The position numbers were made by a program, and so were the translations under genes. From Hortaea werneckii (Eukaryota > Ascomycota > Dothideomycetes > Mycosphaerellales > Teratosphaeriaceae), in the NCBI GenBank assembly GCA_037044905.1, contig JBAOKB010000166.1, forward strand, positions 248,001-312,000: DNA of 64,000 bases. Direction: 5' to 3'. Numbering within the stretch: the stretch's first letter is position 1; every line of letters starts with the position of its first letter. Shown here one piece after another: positions 1 through 11,436 of the stretch. The notes under the pieces were generated by a model that saw only the letters and a list, made by a program, of their open reading frames with translations, did no database searches and was not told where the DNA came from.

Positions 1-1070
1 TTGGCTTTGTCCAGGGCTCCTTCACTCCCTGGGAACTCACACAAGCAGGTCGACGTCAGCACCACCCGTCCAACATTATTCAATCCTCCCGCTGGAAGCG
101 CTACACCCGCAGGAGAGGCACAGTCTCGCTAGTAAGCATTCACGGCTTTTCAATGTCATCTCGGCCTATACGCATGGCAGGCACATTAGGGAAATGGGAG
201 TGAAATGGCCAGACTGCCTCCGGCTGGTGCCATCGCGATCATCAACAAGGCGCGCCGGAGAACAGCCATTGGCGTGCACCGCATTTCTTTCATCATGATT
301 TCTGGGAACAATCCTAAGGCCAACAAGGGCGGAAAACCCTCTCGCGTGTCCGCCGAGCCACTGGCGTATGACGGGTCGCTTCATTGACCTAACCGATGTA
401 GACTGTGCCCAATGTGCCCATTGTGTATCACATTGATGATTGCACTGTAGATAACAGCGCTTCGTTCTTAGCGGGCCTCGTGTTTTCCCGTGCGGCTTGC
501 GACTTGCTACTAAGGGGGAGAACTGCTCCATTGCTTTCCGTTTGCTAAGTCGCACAAGTCTGTCACCAAGGTCGAGTTTCATGTCAGGCGTGTTCTCGAA
601 AATCTAGCGGACCCATTGAGACGGTATCAACCGTACGGGCGCAAAAGGTTCGTAACGGTCGGCAGTGCGAATCGGCCTCGTCATTCAATGCCATCCCCTG
701 CAATAATAATACCGAACGCATGGAGAGGGCCGGGTGGCTACCTTTAGGGTCTACAACCGACGGCCCGAGAGAGATGCATCGGCGCTGCTCTGCCTTAACA
801 CCGACAGGCGCGAGGGCGAGGATTGTTTCGCGGAGCTTCACATTCACAGCAAGCCGCGTTCACTACGCGGCACACTGCCGCGCCGAACCATCTTGAGATA
901 CTCGCGCGCACACCCATTCTCGCCTTGTTCACTCGCGCCACTCATGATGACCGCGGCATTTCATCTTGCTCACATCCTCGACACTTCCGCTAAGCACAAC
1001 CTCAGCATAACGCGGTAATCGCTTGCTGGTCCGTCCGCGTCTTTATATCCTACCGTACATCACCGTTGTC
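1..1070. other. No gene recognised; upstream region of GLE1
   Basis: The only open frames here are short, overlap one another on both strands and show no family motif. I see no RNA gene. The right part should hold the promoter and 5' UTR of the GLE1 gene, whose ATG is at 1071. The left edge may include the flank of a gene outside the window. Confidence 0.5.
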
Positions 1071-2896
1071 ATGAGCTCGCCTTTACGTTCCTCAGACCCT
1101 TCGAGGTCCACCACTCGATCGGATACATCTCGACACAGTCGCTACGGTTCCAGAAATGGCACCACGAATGGCTTCCACCGCTCGTACCGCGAGAGCACTG
1201 CGGAAAGTCCCTCCCGCCAGCTTTGGGACGACTTCCATCGGATGATGCTAGACGGCAACAAAGCATTCACTCACGAACTCGACACCAAGTCCTCAGAGCA
1301 GGAGAAGTTACATCGGCAAGCTCTGCAAGAGGCGTTGCAGCGTCACGAGAAGGTTCGCCAGTCAGCTGAGCGGGCAAGGGAACAACTTCAGATCGAGATA
1401 GAACTCGAGAATCGAAGGCGGGAAGAGGAAGAGAAGCGGAGACTCGAGGAAGCGCGCAGGAAGCTTGCTGAAGAGGAGACAGCGAAGCAAAGACGAGAGC
1501 TGGAAGAGGCAAAGCGGAGAGAAGAAGAACGCAAGCAGCAGGAAGCCCTGAAGCGCGAGAAAGAAGAGCAATCGCGGCGCGCAGAGGCCCAGAAACAGCG
1601 CGAAGAGCAGGAAAGAACTGAACGGAAGGCTGCGCAAGAGAAGGAAGAAGCAGATCGGAAAGCCAGGGAGGAGGCTGCCGCAAAGGCGAAGCAGCAGGAA
1701 GCACAGCAGGCCAAAGCACCACCTCGACCGACTGTCCAGCCCGTGCAGCCCGCTCAGCCCGCTCCATCCCAGGCTCAACCGCCTGCTGGAAGCTCAGCTC
1801 CTGCTACACAACCATCTACCTCCAACGAAGCGGCGCAAGGGCTGGTCTCGACAACCGAGCAGCGCGAGGCAGTCCATCAGAAGTATCTTGCTCTTCACAA
1901 ACACTTGAAGAAGGTCCGGGCTTACGTCGAGGATGAGTGCAAAAAGAGAGGCATCAAGAACCAACTCAGCGACATGAGACGGGAAGTCAACAAGATCATG
2001 GGCCAAATCAACAAACATGACAAGAGAGCCAATCTGGCCAAGGTACGTCACTCAGCAACCTTTTCACTTTCTTCACACATCCACCAGTTGCTAACACTTA
2101 TTCCCCCCTCGCAGTCGAAAGAAGTGCGCGCGATCCTCGACCGCGCAGCCACCATGTCCGACATCTCCGTCGACCCCTCCGAATTCATCCTCTACCCGGA
2201 ACAACCCCCGACCTCCAGCACCGCCGAAAAACGCTACCCAGGCTGCCTCCTCTACCTCCTCAGCCGCTTCGCCAAATCCGCCATCGCGCAACTAATCCAA
2301 GAAGCCGGCATGGAAACCGAAACAGCCGACGGCGTCGGCGTCCTCCTCGTCACCATCTTTTCCGTGCCCAACTACCGCTGGAACGGCCAAAGCCTAATCG
2401 ACGTCCTCTGGGCCAAATACCACGTCGTCTGCCCACCCCTCTTCGGGGTAACCGGCCCCAAAACACCCCCCAAGGCCGCAAACGTCTAGGCTGGTGGACC
2501 GAAAACGCCGTCTTCCTAAGCGAAGAGCTGCACTACCAGCGCATGCGCGGCCTAGGCGCCGGCTTCTCCGCCCTGACCCTCCGGGACTTCAGCCGCTCCG
2601 CGAACCCCAACCCCGCACCCAACCGGCTCTGGTGGGAAGCCCTTGCACGGATCCTCAACCTGCCCCCCGGCCACCCGCAACTGACGCACTACGTCCTCGT
2701 CAAAGCCCTGCTGGCCGACCACGTGCCGCGGATCCTGCAGATCTTCGCTGCGGCGGGGAAAGCGGTGATTCGGAAAGCGACGGCGGAGTTCCCGCAAAAG
2801 GGTCCGCGCAGGGAGAATGGGGTGCCGTTTTCCGAGGTCACGGCGTTGGATTCGCTGCCGGTTACGTTGGCTTCGAGGCAAGGGCTCGCGCTGTAG
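1071..2896 (+). CDS. GLE1: GLE1-like nuclear pore mRNA export factor, with apparent 1-nt frameshift
   Basis: GLE1 sits on the cytoplasmic face of the nuclear pore and, with inositol hexakisphosphate, activates the DEAD-box helicase Dbp5 in mRNA export. The N-terminal ~75 residues are Ser/Arg-rich. A long charged coiled coil rich in Glu, Arg, Lys and Gln follows at about residues 75-220, then a Pro/Gln linker. The C-terminal half is the GLE1 domain, with the patches YPGCLLYLLSRFAKSAI and SVPNYRWNGQSL, then RLGWW and GLGAGFSALTLRDF. An intron lies at 2043-2114. Near 2466-2471 the frame slips by one base in a run of six C. A seventh C would give a Q-G-R-K-R-L-G-W-W reading typical of the family and makes exon 2 a multiple of three (about 584 aa in all). 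The protein without that base stops at 2489. The ATG at 1071 is the first in frame that precedes the conserved part. Confidence 0.88.
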
Positions 2897-3700
2897 AGTA
2901 GCGGGATGGAGGCCTGGAGCTTAGAGGCTGGCGGGGCGGCGGGCTCGGGGGATAGGAGACGGCGGGGTGGGAATGCGGGAGCGAGGAGTGCTGGAGGGGT
3001 GAATGTGCAGACCCCGGGGACGACGATGACGTCGAATGCTCATTCTTCTTCGTCTGCGGGTAAGGGGCAGATGGTGAATGGATGGACGTCAAGGGGAGCG
3101 AGCAGCGTGCAATTTCGACCAAGCAATCCAACCACCAACAATGTGATGGTTGGGAGCAGGAACCGCGACTACTACGGTCGGCCACAGGGGCCGACTGTGT
3201 ACGGGACGGGGTTACCAGGGAATTGGTATCAAAGATGATGAGGAGGCCATCATACAGTTCTAGATTCTACGCCGTATGCATACATCACCACCTATTTCTA
3301 CAATATACAGTCGACGGGAAGCATTTGATAGCTTCTAATTCTCCTTCATTCATGCCAGTCGCTCTTCTCGTCTTCTTCTCAAGCGCCAGGTGCGCCTTGG
3401 GGGTCCTGCGATGATTTTTCGGTCCCATCGATTAAGCCCTGCTTGTCTGATGCCTGCGACAAATTAGTAAATTCATTCTGACCATGACGGCCATGGTCGT
3501 GCTTACCTCTTGCTTGACTGTTTGCCCATGATCCGTTTTTCGGCAGTTGTGCGCGCATGGAAGGGCGTGTGGTGCGGGTACGTCTCTCCTGACTCTTACC
3601 TGCAATAGGCCAATGGCCCAATCGCCGTGAGGCCCCGGAAGAAGGGCAGGGTGACAGGCCTAATGATAAATTGTGGGGGTTTCAGAGCGCGTTTGAGAGA
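2897..3700. other. GLE1 / DUF2293 convergent intergenic region
   Basis: This is the 3' flank between the GLE1 stop and the stop of the minus-strand DUF2293 gene. An open frame at 2906-3238 (+) is Gly/Arg/Ser-rich and could be a read-through extension or a small unannotated protein. It has no recognisable domain, so I do not call it a gene. Confidence 0.4.
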
Positions 3701-6018
3701 TTATCTTGGGTAATAATATTGCGTCGGCGCCGGAGCGCCATTAGTAGGGTAGTATGGCGATGATTGCGGGGCGGCCAACGGCGCATACGGATAGGGAGCT
3801 TGCGCGGGCACCTCTCGCGGAGCCTGCTGAACAGGCGCAGGCGCACCGTGTACTGGATGCAAGTCTTGACCGCTATAAGGCTGTTGCACGTACAGCGGCT
3901 GGGATGTGTACTGTGGCACATAAGAGGGTTCAGGCGCGCGCGGGAGCAGAGGCCCATGAGCTTGAGGTCGAGCTTGAATCAAAGGTCTGGTAGGATCATA
4001 TTCTTCGACCTCTGCAAACCGATAGCCAACAGGCGCTAGAGGCACAGCACGACTTTGCAACGGCGGACCAAGAGGCGAGTCACCCGAGATTGCAGGGGCT
4101 GGGAGACCACCAGTTTCTCTGACAACCTGTGCGTTAGAATTCCTTGACCCTTGACCTGGCCGAGCAGGCGAAGTAAGATCTACCACTTCGGGTGCCTGCC
4201 ACTGTCTTCTTTCTCGAGGGGAAACATAGGGATCGTTGTTTCTTGAGCGAAAGGGCATCCGACCATCGGTGGGTCGAGAAGTGCCATCGTCCGTTTCAAT
4301 TGAAGCAATCGGAAGGTCTCGGACAGGGTCACTTGGCCGTCCATTGACAGAAGCGTACATCTGTGCGTGATGCGGGGCTGTATGGTAAGTTGGAGAATAC
4401 GCACCATTACGAGGAGCTGCAAAGTGCTGGTAAGCTGGCTGCTCGGTGGGAACGGCCATGTATCTTTGCCTGTTGATGAATGTCTCACGCGAAGGAACCG
4501 TAGCTGCAAAGCCGGGATGTTCTGCGACGGACTGGGTCGCTGGCAGAGGATTCGGGGCGGGAGCTCGCAGCTGTTGCCTGGCGGCACCAATCTTCTGCTT
4601 GGCAATGGCAGCACGTTGACGGCCAGCTTTTTGCCGTGGGCGTGACCTATCAAGCCATCGCCTTGTTCTATCATCCACACCGCTTTCGGCACCAAAGTCA
4701 GTGACATGGGTGATCTCAACGCTGGCGTCACTGGTGTCTCCTTCATCATCTGCTTCGCTACTATTTCCGGAAACCGTTTGGTCATCGTCATCCAGTACTA
4801 TAGTCTCACGGACAATTTCTTCCAATTCTTCGTCATCGGCGTCATCAACTGGATTTTCACCTCGCCATTCAATGAGCTTTTTCAAGCAGTCGGCCTCGAC
4901 CATTGATCGGGCTTCCTTCCACTCAAACGCTCGTAATAAGCGGTCATAATCAGTATACATGTGTCGTATGCGAGCGGTCGTTGCCAGTTGGACACGTCTT
5001 GGTAGCTCTAGCGTGCTAATGGTGCCGACACGCCTAGTGCCTTCCTCCCACGCATGATGAACTATTTCATTCAAATCTTGGTCGGGAATCCTCGGGAAGA
5101 GTTCTTTGATAGCAGCGCCCACCTTATCGGGACTTTCACTATTGTCGAATTGGTTCACCGCTGCGGGATCGATGCCGTATTTCAGGAGGGTTGAATGCAG
5201 CCCTTGAGATCTCGCTGGTAAATCCGATTCTTTCATAAACTTGCCATCGTAGACAGTATACTTTAGTTGCTCGCATGCATCTTCAACCACTTCAGCCCGG
5301 AAGTGGTATCCAACACGATGAATGTGATGTGAAATTTTTTGAGGGTTTTCAGCATCTTTGCTGGTAGGTTTCGACTGCCTGAGTGTTAGCAATCGCTTCT
5401 TGCTCGAGTGTCTCGATGCTGTGCCATTTGCTGTATCTCCCGTATGCCGAAGCCCTTGAGGTGCTGCGCAGCGGCGGTCATCAGGGTCGCGGAGCAGCCG
5501 CGTCAGATGTACTGCGCATTGATTGGAGGGAGACACGACCTGACGATGGAGCCACATCTGACGAAAGCACGGACACATGTGGTCGTTAGTGGATGTGAAG
5601 GGTGGCGGGGACTTACGTTGACGAGGCTGACGGGTAGGCCACGCTGCCGCGAGAGCTCCTTGCATCTCTCGGCGAGTTCTGGGGTTCCAACTGGCAAAGA
5701 CACGTAGCCAGGAGGTGGGTCTCGAAACGAGGTCTAGAGAATAGGGAAGGGTCAGCATGTTTTATCCAGCTGAAGGCCATTCGCCAGCGGGCTCTTTTGT
5801 CGTTATGTGCATCCAAAGAGGCCCGCGAGGACTCCATTGTATGTACCTAGAACCGGCGGTCGGAGGGATGATTCGATACGCACGTGGATGTCAAGCTTTC
5901 TTTTCTTTGCGAAGACTCTCTGCTGCTCTGTCTTATACGGCTTTTCTCTTCGCTTGAGAATCTCGCGTGCAGTGCTACCGGCACGGCTCGGATTTCTCGA
6001 TGTAGATCCAGTCGTCAT
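3701..6018 (-). CDS. DUF2293 domain protein with disordered Pro/Gln-rich tail
   Basis: The function is unknown. The DUF2293 core reads, on the minus strand, ELFPRIPDQDLNEIVHHAWE, then GTRRVGTISTLEL, then ARIRHMYTDYDRLLRAFEW, which is the usual order for the family. A basic N-terminus beginning MTTGSTSRNPSRAG (ATG at 6018) forms exon 1, with a donor near 5846. A second coding piece contains DPPPGYVSLPVGTPELAERC and ends at a GTAAGT donor near 5603. The exon joins between about 5850 and 5350 are not certain, and the phase of the first join does not close, so one more indel or a different acceptor is likely there. After the core come an acidic stretch and some 300 residues of low-complexity Pro, Gln, Tyr and Arg sequence ending in a YYYPR tail. 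A second DUF2293 protein lies near 52 kb. Confidence 0.7.
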
Positions 6019-6641
6019 GATATACTGAGGAAAATAAATAAAATGTGTCAACAGTTCAGGATGTGAGGAAGATTAGCACAGCGGAAGGAAAGCGGAACGC
6101 CAGCCAACGCCACCAAAACTCCAACTCTGAAGCAGACAAGGAAAGAATGCAACGCTTGTCGATACGCGAGCCCTGTCAGATGGTCGGATGACCAGCAACG
6201 TATCAACGTCCTTCTCAACGTGGAACGTGTGAGAGCAGCGTCGAACAGTGATGGGCGCTCAGTCGCCTGGTGGTCAAAAGCAGCGCGTGTATGTGTTCAC
6301 GAATGCGAAGCCTGTTGCTTCGTCTCTACTGGGAGATCCAGATACTTCAGACTTTTGCCTCAAGCGCCATGCGGCACACTTGAGAGTCTGCGTCACTGTG
6401 GAAGACACGTTGCGATGGTTGGATGACGGTGAGAGGAGAGCAGAGTTGTTGCAGCGAACATGTCAGCAGGTCAGGAATTTGTATCCTTGCCAGAACCGGC
6501 AACTCCCGCTCCCGACGCCAAGCTGCGCCAACCCAACCTCAGCGGCATGCTCGGCCGGAGACAGCACTCACCTCCCTCACGACGACAAGCTCGCCAACGA
6601 CCGACCCCCATCTCTACTCCTACAGCGACCGGACCGCCGAC
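6019..6641. other. Divergent promoter region
   Basis: The DUF2293 gene (-) and the NDUFB11 gene (+) are transcribed away from each other from this 0.6 kb. Open frames that enter it from the right are continuous with the complex I subunit but lie upstream of its natural ATG and look like 5' UTR. Confidence 0.45.
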
Positions 6642-7079
6642 ATGTCGCTCGCCAGAACCGCTCGGTTAATCTCAAGCCCCCGGGCGCGCCTTCAGCTCAT
6701 CCCTAACCTGACCGCCGCCCGTGCACCGCAACACCGAACCCTCACCAGCACATCCGCCCTCCGCGCTGGCGACCACGCGCACGAGGACCACTATGAGCCA
6801 CCAAACGGTTGGCTGTTCGGAGTGAAGCCAGGCGAGAAGTACGAGAACGAGGGCTGGGAGAACATCTGGTACTACGGCTTCTTTGGGAGCTTGGTGTTTG
6901 GATTGGTCGGATACTGCTACAAGCCGGACACAAGGTACGCAGAGATTCGCGATTTCGGTGAGAAATTTGAAGCGGCTTACTGACGGGCGTCACACAGCAT
7001 ACAAACCTGGGCACTTGAGGAAGCGCGGAGAAGGCTGGAAGCAGAGGGCATCCTGGAGGACTCCGAGAAGGCACGATAA
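6642..7079 (+). CDS. NADH:ubiquinone oxidoreductase ESSS (NDUFB11) subunit
   Basis: This is an accessory subunit of mitochondrial complex I. The ATG at 6642 opens a basic, Ser/Ala-rich mitochondrial presequence (MSLARTARLISSPRAR). The mature part has NGWLFGVKPGEKYENEGWE, a single membrane span (YYGFFGSLVFGLVGYCY) and the C-terminal helix SIQTWALEEARRRLEAEG. The last segment is reached only by splicing a 63-nt intron at 6935-6997; without it the frame stops at 6983. The spliced length is 124 residues, normal for the fungal protein. Open sequence upstream of the ATG is in frame but lacks any conserved feature and is probably untranslated. Confidence 0.9.
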
Positions 7080-8430
7080 ACGCTACGAAGATTGATTTTC
7101 CTTTGCTTTGATATATTAGAGGGCTCCGGGTCGATCGTGTGCTGTATATATCCCGCCACCGATAGCCGATAGAGAGCAGCTGGCCGTCGCCAGAGGCGTT
7201 CTCGGCTGTTTTGAGTATGCCAAGGTACAAGCCGATCAGTTGAACCAATCGAGGCAATCATTCGCTAAGTGAATGGTTATTTGAGCGCCATTCACTCGAC
7301 ATGAGATTTGAAGTACGGACTGACAAATGCCGTACTGCGAGTGGAATCTTTCAAACTTTACACTTTGACACCACACTTGACAACGAACGCATCAGAGACT
7401 GCTGACGATTCAGATTGCACACGTGAGTGCCCACGTGCGATTTCGCTCGAGGCTAAAGATTTCTCAGCGAAGACAGGATCGACAAGCATCTGCTCAACAA
7501 TACACGTGAGTTTCCATGTCAAATTAGGGGTTTGGTTTCAAGACGCTGACACCTCACTCAAAGCGCAGCGGCGAGAAAGACAGCAAATACTGACATCTAC
7601 CAGTTTGCTGATATCCTATCTGGCCGAAACTTTCAACGAAGGCAAAGGTGATAAAAGATGTGCTCCTTCATGAGCGCCCATCACAGTTGCGGCCATTGGC
7701 ACGGTTGGTTTGCAAGATGCTTCCTCGCAAAGAATCGAAATGTCGCCCACTGTAACATGGAGCAATTTCCAATTTGGCGATATCAGGAGAGCTTTGCGTG
7801 TCCGCATTGCCGCGCTGCAAGGCAACGGCCCTCAGAAAACGAGATCCGTCGGTACAACATTTAGTTGTTTGCCCTCCTTTGGCGGCGATAGCTTTCGAAC
7901 GACATGGCTGCCGCATTGCAGGGGCCGACTTTTAATTGGCCTGGCAAACGCTACGCCTTGCGTGGATATGAAATTCACCACTCACCATCACTAGCAAAGA
8001 AGGGGCCGTCAAGCTGCCAATATTAAGCAGCAATGAGCTTCTCTAGCTTACCTTTCACTTTTCCTCAATAATTAGGGATAGACCATTCATAGTGAAAGAT
8101 GCCTGATTGACATTAAGGCAAACACACATGCTGTCACTGTGACGTAGGTTGATGGAGCTCTCATACTAAAAGTGAGAACAAAATGATATCAATTACGGTA
8201 CTTGAACTATCGCGACCTTACAGCTGTATCTTCATTGGAATTGTTCCAAAGAATACAAACTCACCCACCAATCTTGTGACAAGGCAAAAGCAATATACTG
8301 TCCAAGATAACAGCAACCAATTTCAACACTTCACAATGGACGCAAACAAAGGCGGCAACAGTAAGAATGACCACAACACGACAGAAATAGTATACAGAGC
8401 AGACCCTAACCATCTTCACTAGTCAGCGAC
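7080..8430. other. Intergenic region, no gene recognised
   Basis: About 1.35 kb of relatively AT-rich sequence. The open frames are short, lie on both strands and have no motif. A 28-codon frame beginning MDANKGGNSKND (8336) sits just upstream of the small gene at 8431 and may be an upstream ORF in its leader. Confidence 0.4.
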
Positions 8431-8712
8431 ATGGCAGTCGACGGCACCAAGGTCCCCGACAACGCCGGAAAGCCCAACGTGATCCCTTCGGTCCCCAACC
8501 CACACCAGCAAGCCGAAAGCCAGGAATACCAGAAAGGCCGCATTGGCGCAGGCGATATCCAGGGCGCAGCAGACAATGCGCCGGACATGCCGAGAAGAAC
8601 AGCAGACGGGTCCGCACATGGCGAGGTCATCACGGGCATTGGTGACCAGATGCCTGCGCAGGCGGCAGAGTCAAAGCACATGCCGAAGGGCGAGAAGGGT
8701 TCAAAGGATTAA
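8431..8712 (+). CDS. Small hydrophilic protein of unknown function
   Basis: I do not recognise this family. The frame encodes 93 residues with a normal ATG. It is rich in Gly, Ala, Pro, Gln, Asp and Lys, has almost no hydrophobic core and ends in a lysine-rich KGEKGSKD tail. It therefore looks intrinsically disordered, in the manner of fungal stress or hydrophilin-type small proteins, but that is inference from composition alone. There is no signal peptide or membrane segment. It lies 3'-to-3' with the agmatinase gene. It could be a chance frame, although the uninterrupted, compositionally even sequence argues for a real product. Confidence 0.5.
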   Translation: MAVDGTKVPDNAGKPNVIPSVPNPHQQAESQEYQKGRIGAGDIQGAADNAPDMPRRTADGSAHGEVITGIGDQMPAQAAESKHMPKGEKGSKD

Positions 8713-8955
8713 AAATGGGTTTCACGCAATACATGGCAGACGTAAACTCAGAAGGGAGGATGCCAGTATTGACGCTCGGATTGACCGGGAGGAAGTGGTG
8801 GGATCTTTTGGCAAACACCTCTTTGCCATCAATGACGGCACGACAGAGCAAGCTATGACTTATGACTGGAAGCAAGTACACAAGCCATTTTATCACCCTG
8901 TAGATCGAAGTGCGCACTTCAAAAGACCGCAACACGAAGAGCGAAAGCGGCCTTC

Positions 8956-10160
8956 TCAAAGCTTTCCCTTGACAGGTGTCTCGACCATCAGATCGATCAA
9001 GGAATGAACCACCTCAGCAGCCGCAAGCTGTGTCGTTTCGCCTCGGTTGTCGTAAATCGGTGAGACCTCGACTGTAAACATATCAGCGATGATGCGACCT
9101 ACATAGATCATAACCAAATGCCTGACTTACCAACATCACCACCTACCACCTCCATCCCACTCAGCCCATCAAGGATAGTCAACAGCTCTCTAGTAGTCCA
9201 GCCGCCAACCTCAGCAGTACCCGTAGCCGGAGCGTACGCAGGATCCAGCACATCAATATCAACACTAATATAAACCTTGGTCCCAGCCGTACGCTCCTTC
9301 AACTTATCAATAACGCCCTGCGTACCAATCCGATCAAGCTCGCGCGCCGTGATGATATTAAACCCGCACGCCTTATCGTGCTTGAGATCGTACTTCTTGT
9401 TCGCCAACGGCGCTCGAATTCCCGCATGGATAGACGAATTGAGAACCAGTCCTTCTTCGTGCGCGATGTGCAAGAATGTCCCGTGGTTGACACCCGCATA
9501 GTGCGAGATGCCGCCGCCGAGGACGTCCGGGTCCCATGTGTCGATGTGGCTGTCGAAATGAATGACACTGACAGCTCCAAAATGGTCGTAAGTCGATCTC
9601 AGGGCAGGCAAGGTTGTAGTATGATCGCCTCCCAATGTGATGATTCGCGGGGCGGGGTACTCTGTATTATTCGCCTCTCGGGACGAGATGACCTTGTGGG
9701 TCTTGGTGAGTTGTTTCAATGCCACGGTGTTGTCGAGGAAAGTCAGCGGCGCATCGCCGCAGTCTACGATCTTCGCCCATTCCAAAAACGAGTTGCGGCC
9801 GGTGTACATGCTCCAAGCGGACTCAGGCGCGATCCTCCTCGATCCGGCGCGAATGCCATTGGGTCCGAAACGTGCTCCCGGGCGAGCAGTGACGCCGGTG
9901 TCGAATGGAGCGCCTACAATCGCGATGTCGTACTTGTCAACATCGTGGCCGTCGGGCGCCAGACATTGTACGTATGGGAGATTCGCATAGCTCATTAGAC
10001 CAGACGATCCGCCGAAAACATCTAAGTCTGCGAAGTCATCGTGCTCGCCAGCGCTGCCAAATGGAGCCTGGATGCCATAAGCCGGTGGGAAAGTGATGTC
10101 GCGGGCTGACGAGCAAGCAGCCAAAGCCGATATGCCAGCGATGAATCGCGGAGAGAACAT
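8956..10160 (-). CDS. Agmatinase-family ureohydrolase with N-terminal signal peptide
   Basis: This is a binuclear-manganese ureohydrolase, most like agmatinase, which splits agmatine to putrescine and urea. The metal ligands are all visible: the GGDHTTT His, the HFDSHIDTW Asp/His/Asp set and the SVDIDVLDPAYAPATGT Asp pair. The first ~20 residues (MFSPRFIAGISALAACSSA) look like a secretion signal, so the enzyme is probably extracytoplasmic. The last exon, 8956-9071, follows a 59-nt intron (9072-9130) and adds the ending VEVSPIYDNRGETTQ through GKL. Total length is 381 residues, slightly longer than bacterial agmatinases because of the leader. Relatives in the family include guanidinobutyrase and proclavaminate amidinohydrolase, so the substrate is inferred. 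Confidence 0.9.
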
Positions 10161-11436
10161 GTTGCACTACGACGTTGATGTCTGGGATGCACTTATCAAG
10201 AGGTACGAGGAGATAAAGTATAGATTCACGATGAGCACGAGCCAGGGACGGCTAAGCCTGCCCGATAAGGAAGGTACTTCGAAAATGTTAGGTAACCTTG
10301 GAAACCATGAGCTGACTTTACGGAAGCGTCGTGAGCAAACAATTGGCGGGCTGCCCAGCCATTTGGTCAGGGAACATTCTCAAGTGCGCGAAGAAGATTT
10401 CCAAGGATACGAGAGTAGTGAGATGGAGTGTCTTGAATACTCTGTTGATCCTGCCGCAGTTGTAATTTGTCAAGCGGCATGCGCCATAATTCTTTATCCT
10501 CTTGGAGCTGATAGCGCTGGAGAATCGATCTCAATTGGATCAGACTTAATGCACGAGAGTGCTGCAACAAAACGTTCTACCGGGCAGTCGGTATTTGCCG
10601 AGTCAATCCACGAGACGCCATCGCCACTCGTCTAACTGGATACATTCTTACTACTAAACATATCCAACGGCACCAAGTTTGGCTTCATGCGCCAGCATTT
10701 CTCTAGTGATCTGGAATTTTCACCTTCATCCCTTGGCCTGTCAAGCGTCGAAGAAAGTTCTTCGGCGTTGAAAGGGAGGAAGGTCTCATCGATCTCGAAG
10801 TCTTCCACGTGAAAGGGTTGGTCCATCGCGTACGTTTCGTCCATAGACTTTCGCTGCGCTACCGGAGGATCACTCGGTGGAGGAACCAGGAGAGTCGTGA
10901 GGATCTCGAAAGCACACTCAAAATGCGCCATTGAATGGCGCCCGATAGGCCTGAAACTTCGAATGAAGCAAATCCGCACGAGAAGCCACACGACCTTGGA
11001 CGTATTGCGATTGTCCGGGAGTCTGCCAGGTGACGTGAGGATAACAGGCGAGTCATCGTATAGCCCTTTCCTTTCCCAGCACATCTTTTAGACAAGAATT
11101 GAAATCTGTCGCAGAGCTCCTGCCCAGTCGCAGGTTGGCTTGAAGGTGAAGAGAGACGAAAGCATGTGGCTTCTTCCCGTCTTTTCGCCACCAAGGTGAC
11201 GCTCGCCCCGTCGGCGTACACGGTGGCCGGGTGCGATTCATGTGCTTGGTGGAAGCCAAATATTGGCGACAGAGTGTGAGATTGAACAGCAGTGGGGACC
11301 GTCTTCGGAAATACTCGAGTTCCGAAGCAGCCAGTTTGCGACGCGATCGACCTGGTAGATATGTCGTGCTGAAGGTCACTCTCGCGTCGCTGGTCTGTCT
11401 GTAAAGCCGTGGTTGAACCAGCAAACGGATTACGAA
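10161..11436. other. Agmatinase upstream region, mostly without a recognised gene
   Basis: This 1.3 kb lies between the agmatinase start and the 3' end of the SUZ gene. Apart from the weak minus-strand frame at 10632-11084, I see no conserved coding sequence. A long plus-strand frame at 10093-10635 overlaps the agmatinase start antisense and is probably a shadow. Confidence 0.4.
10632..11084 (-). CDS. Possible orphan protein, unknown function
   Basis: The frame has 150 codons and begins with ATG (MCWERKGLYDDSP). The C-terminal half is acidic (DETYAMDQPFHVEDFEIDET). Another open frame overlaps it upstream on the same strand (11053-11424) without an ATG, so it could be a later exon of a longer gene. 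I recognise no domain. Amino-acid composition is plausible for a protein, but there is no other support. Confidence 0.25.
   Translation of the reverse strand: MCWERKGLYDDSPVILTSPGRLPDNRNTSKVVWLLVRICFIRSFRPIGRHSMAHFECAFEILTTLLVPPPSDPPVAQRKSMDETYAMDQPFHVEDFEIDETFLPFNAEELSSTLDRPRDEGENSRSLEKCWRMKPNLVPLDMFSSKNVSS

Noticed and set aside
1267..1778. Long minus-strand frames inside GLE1
   Set aside because: They are the antisense of the Glu/Arg/Lys coiled coil, whose skewed composition removes stops on the other strand.
2906..3238. Plus-strand frame after the GLE1 stop
   Set aside because: Gly/Arg/Ser low complexity with no domain, adjoining a known gene; may be read-through or UTR. Too weak to list as a gene.
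10093..10635. 180-codon plus-strand frame over the agmatinase start
   Set aside because: Antisense to a strong gene for its first third, and no motif elsewhere; a shadow frame.
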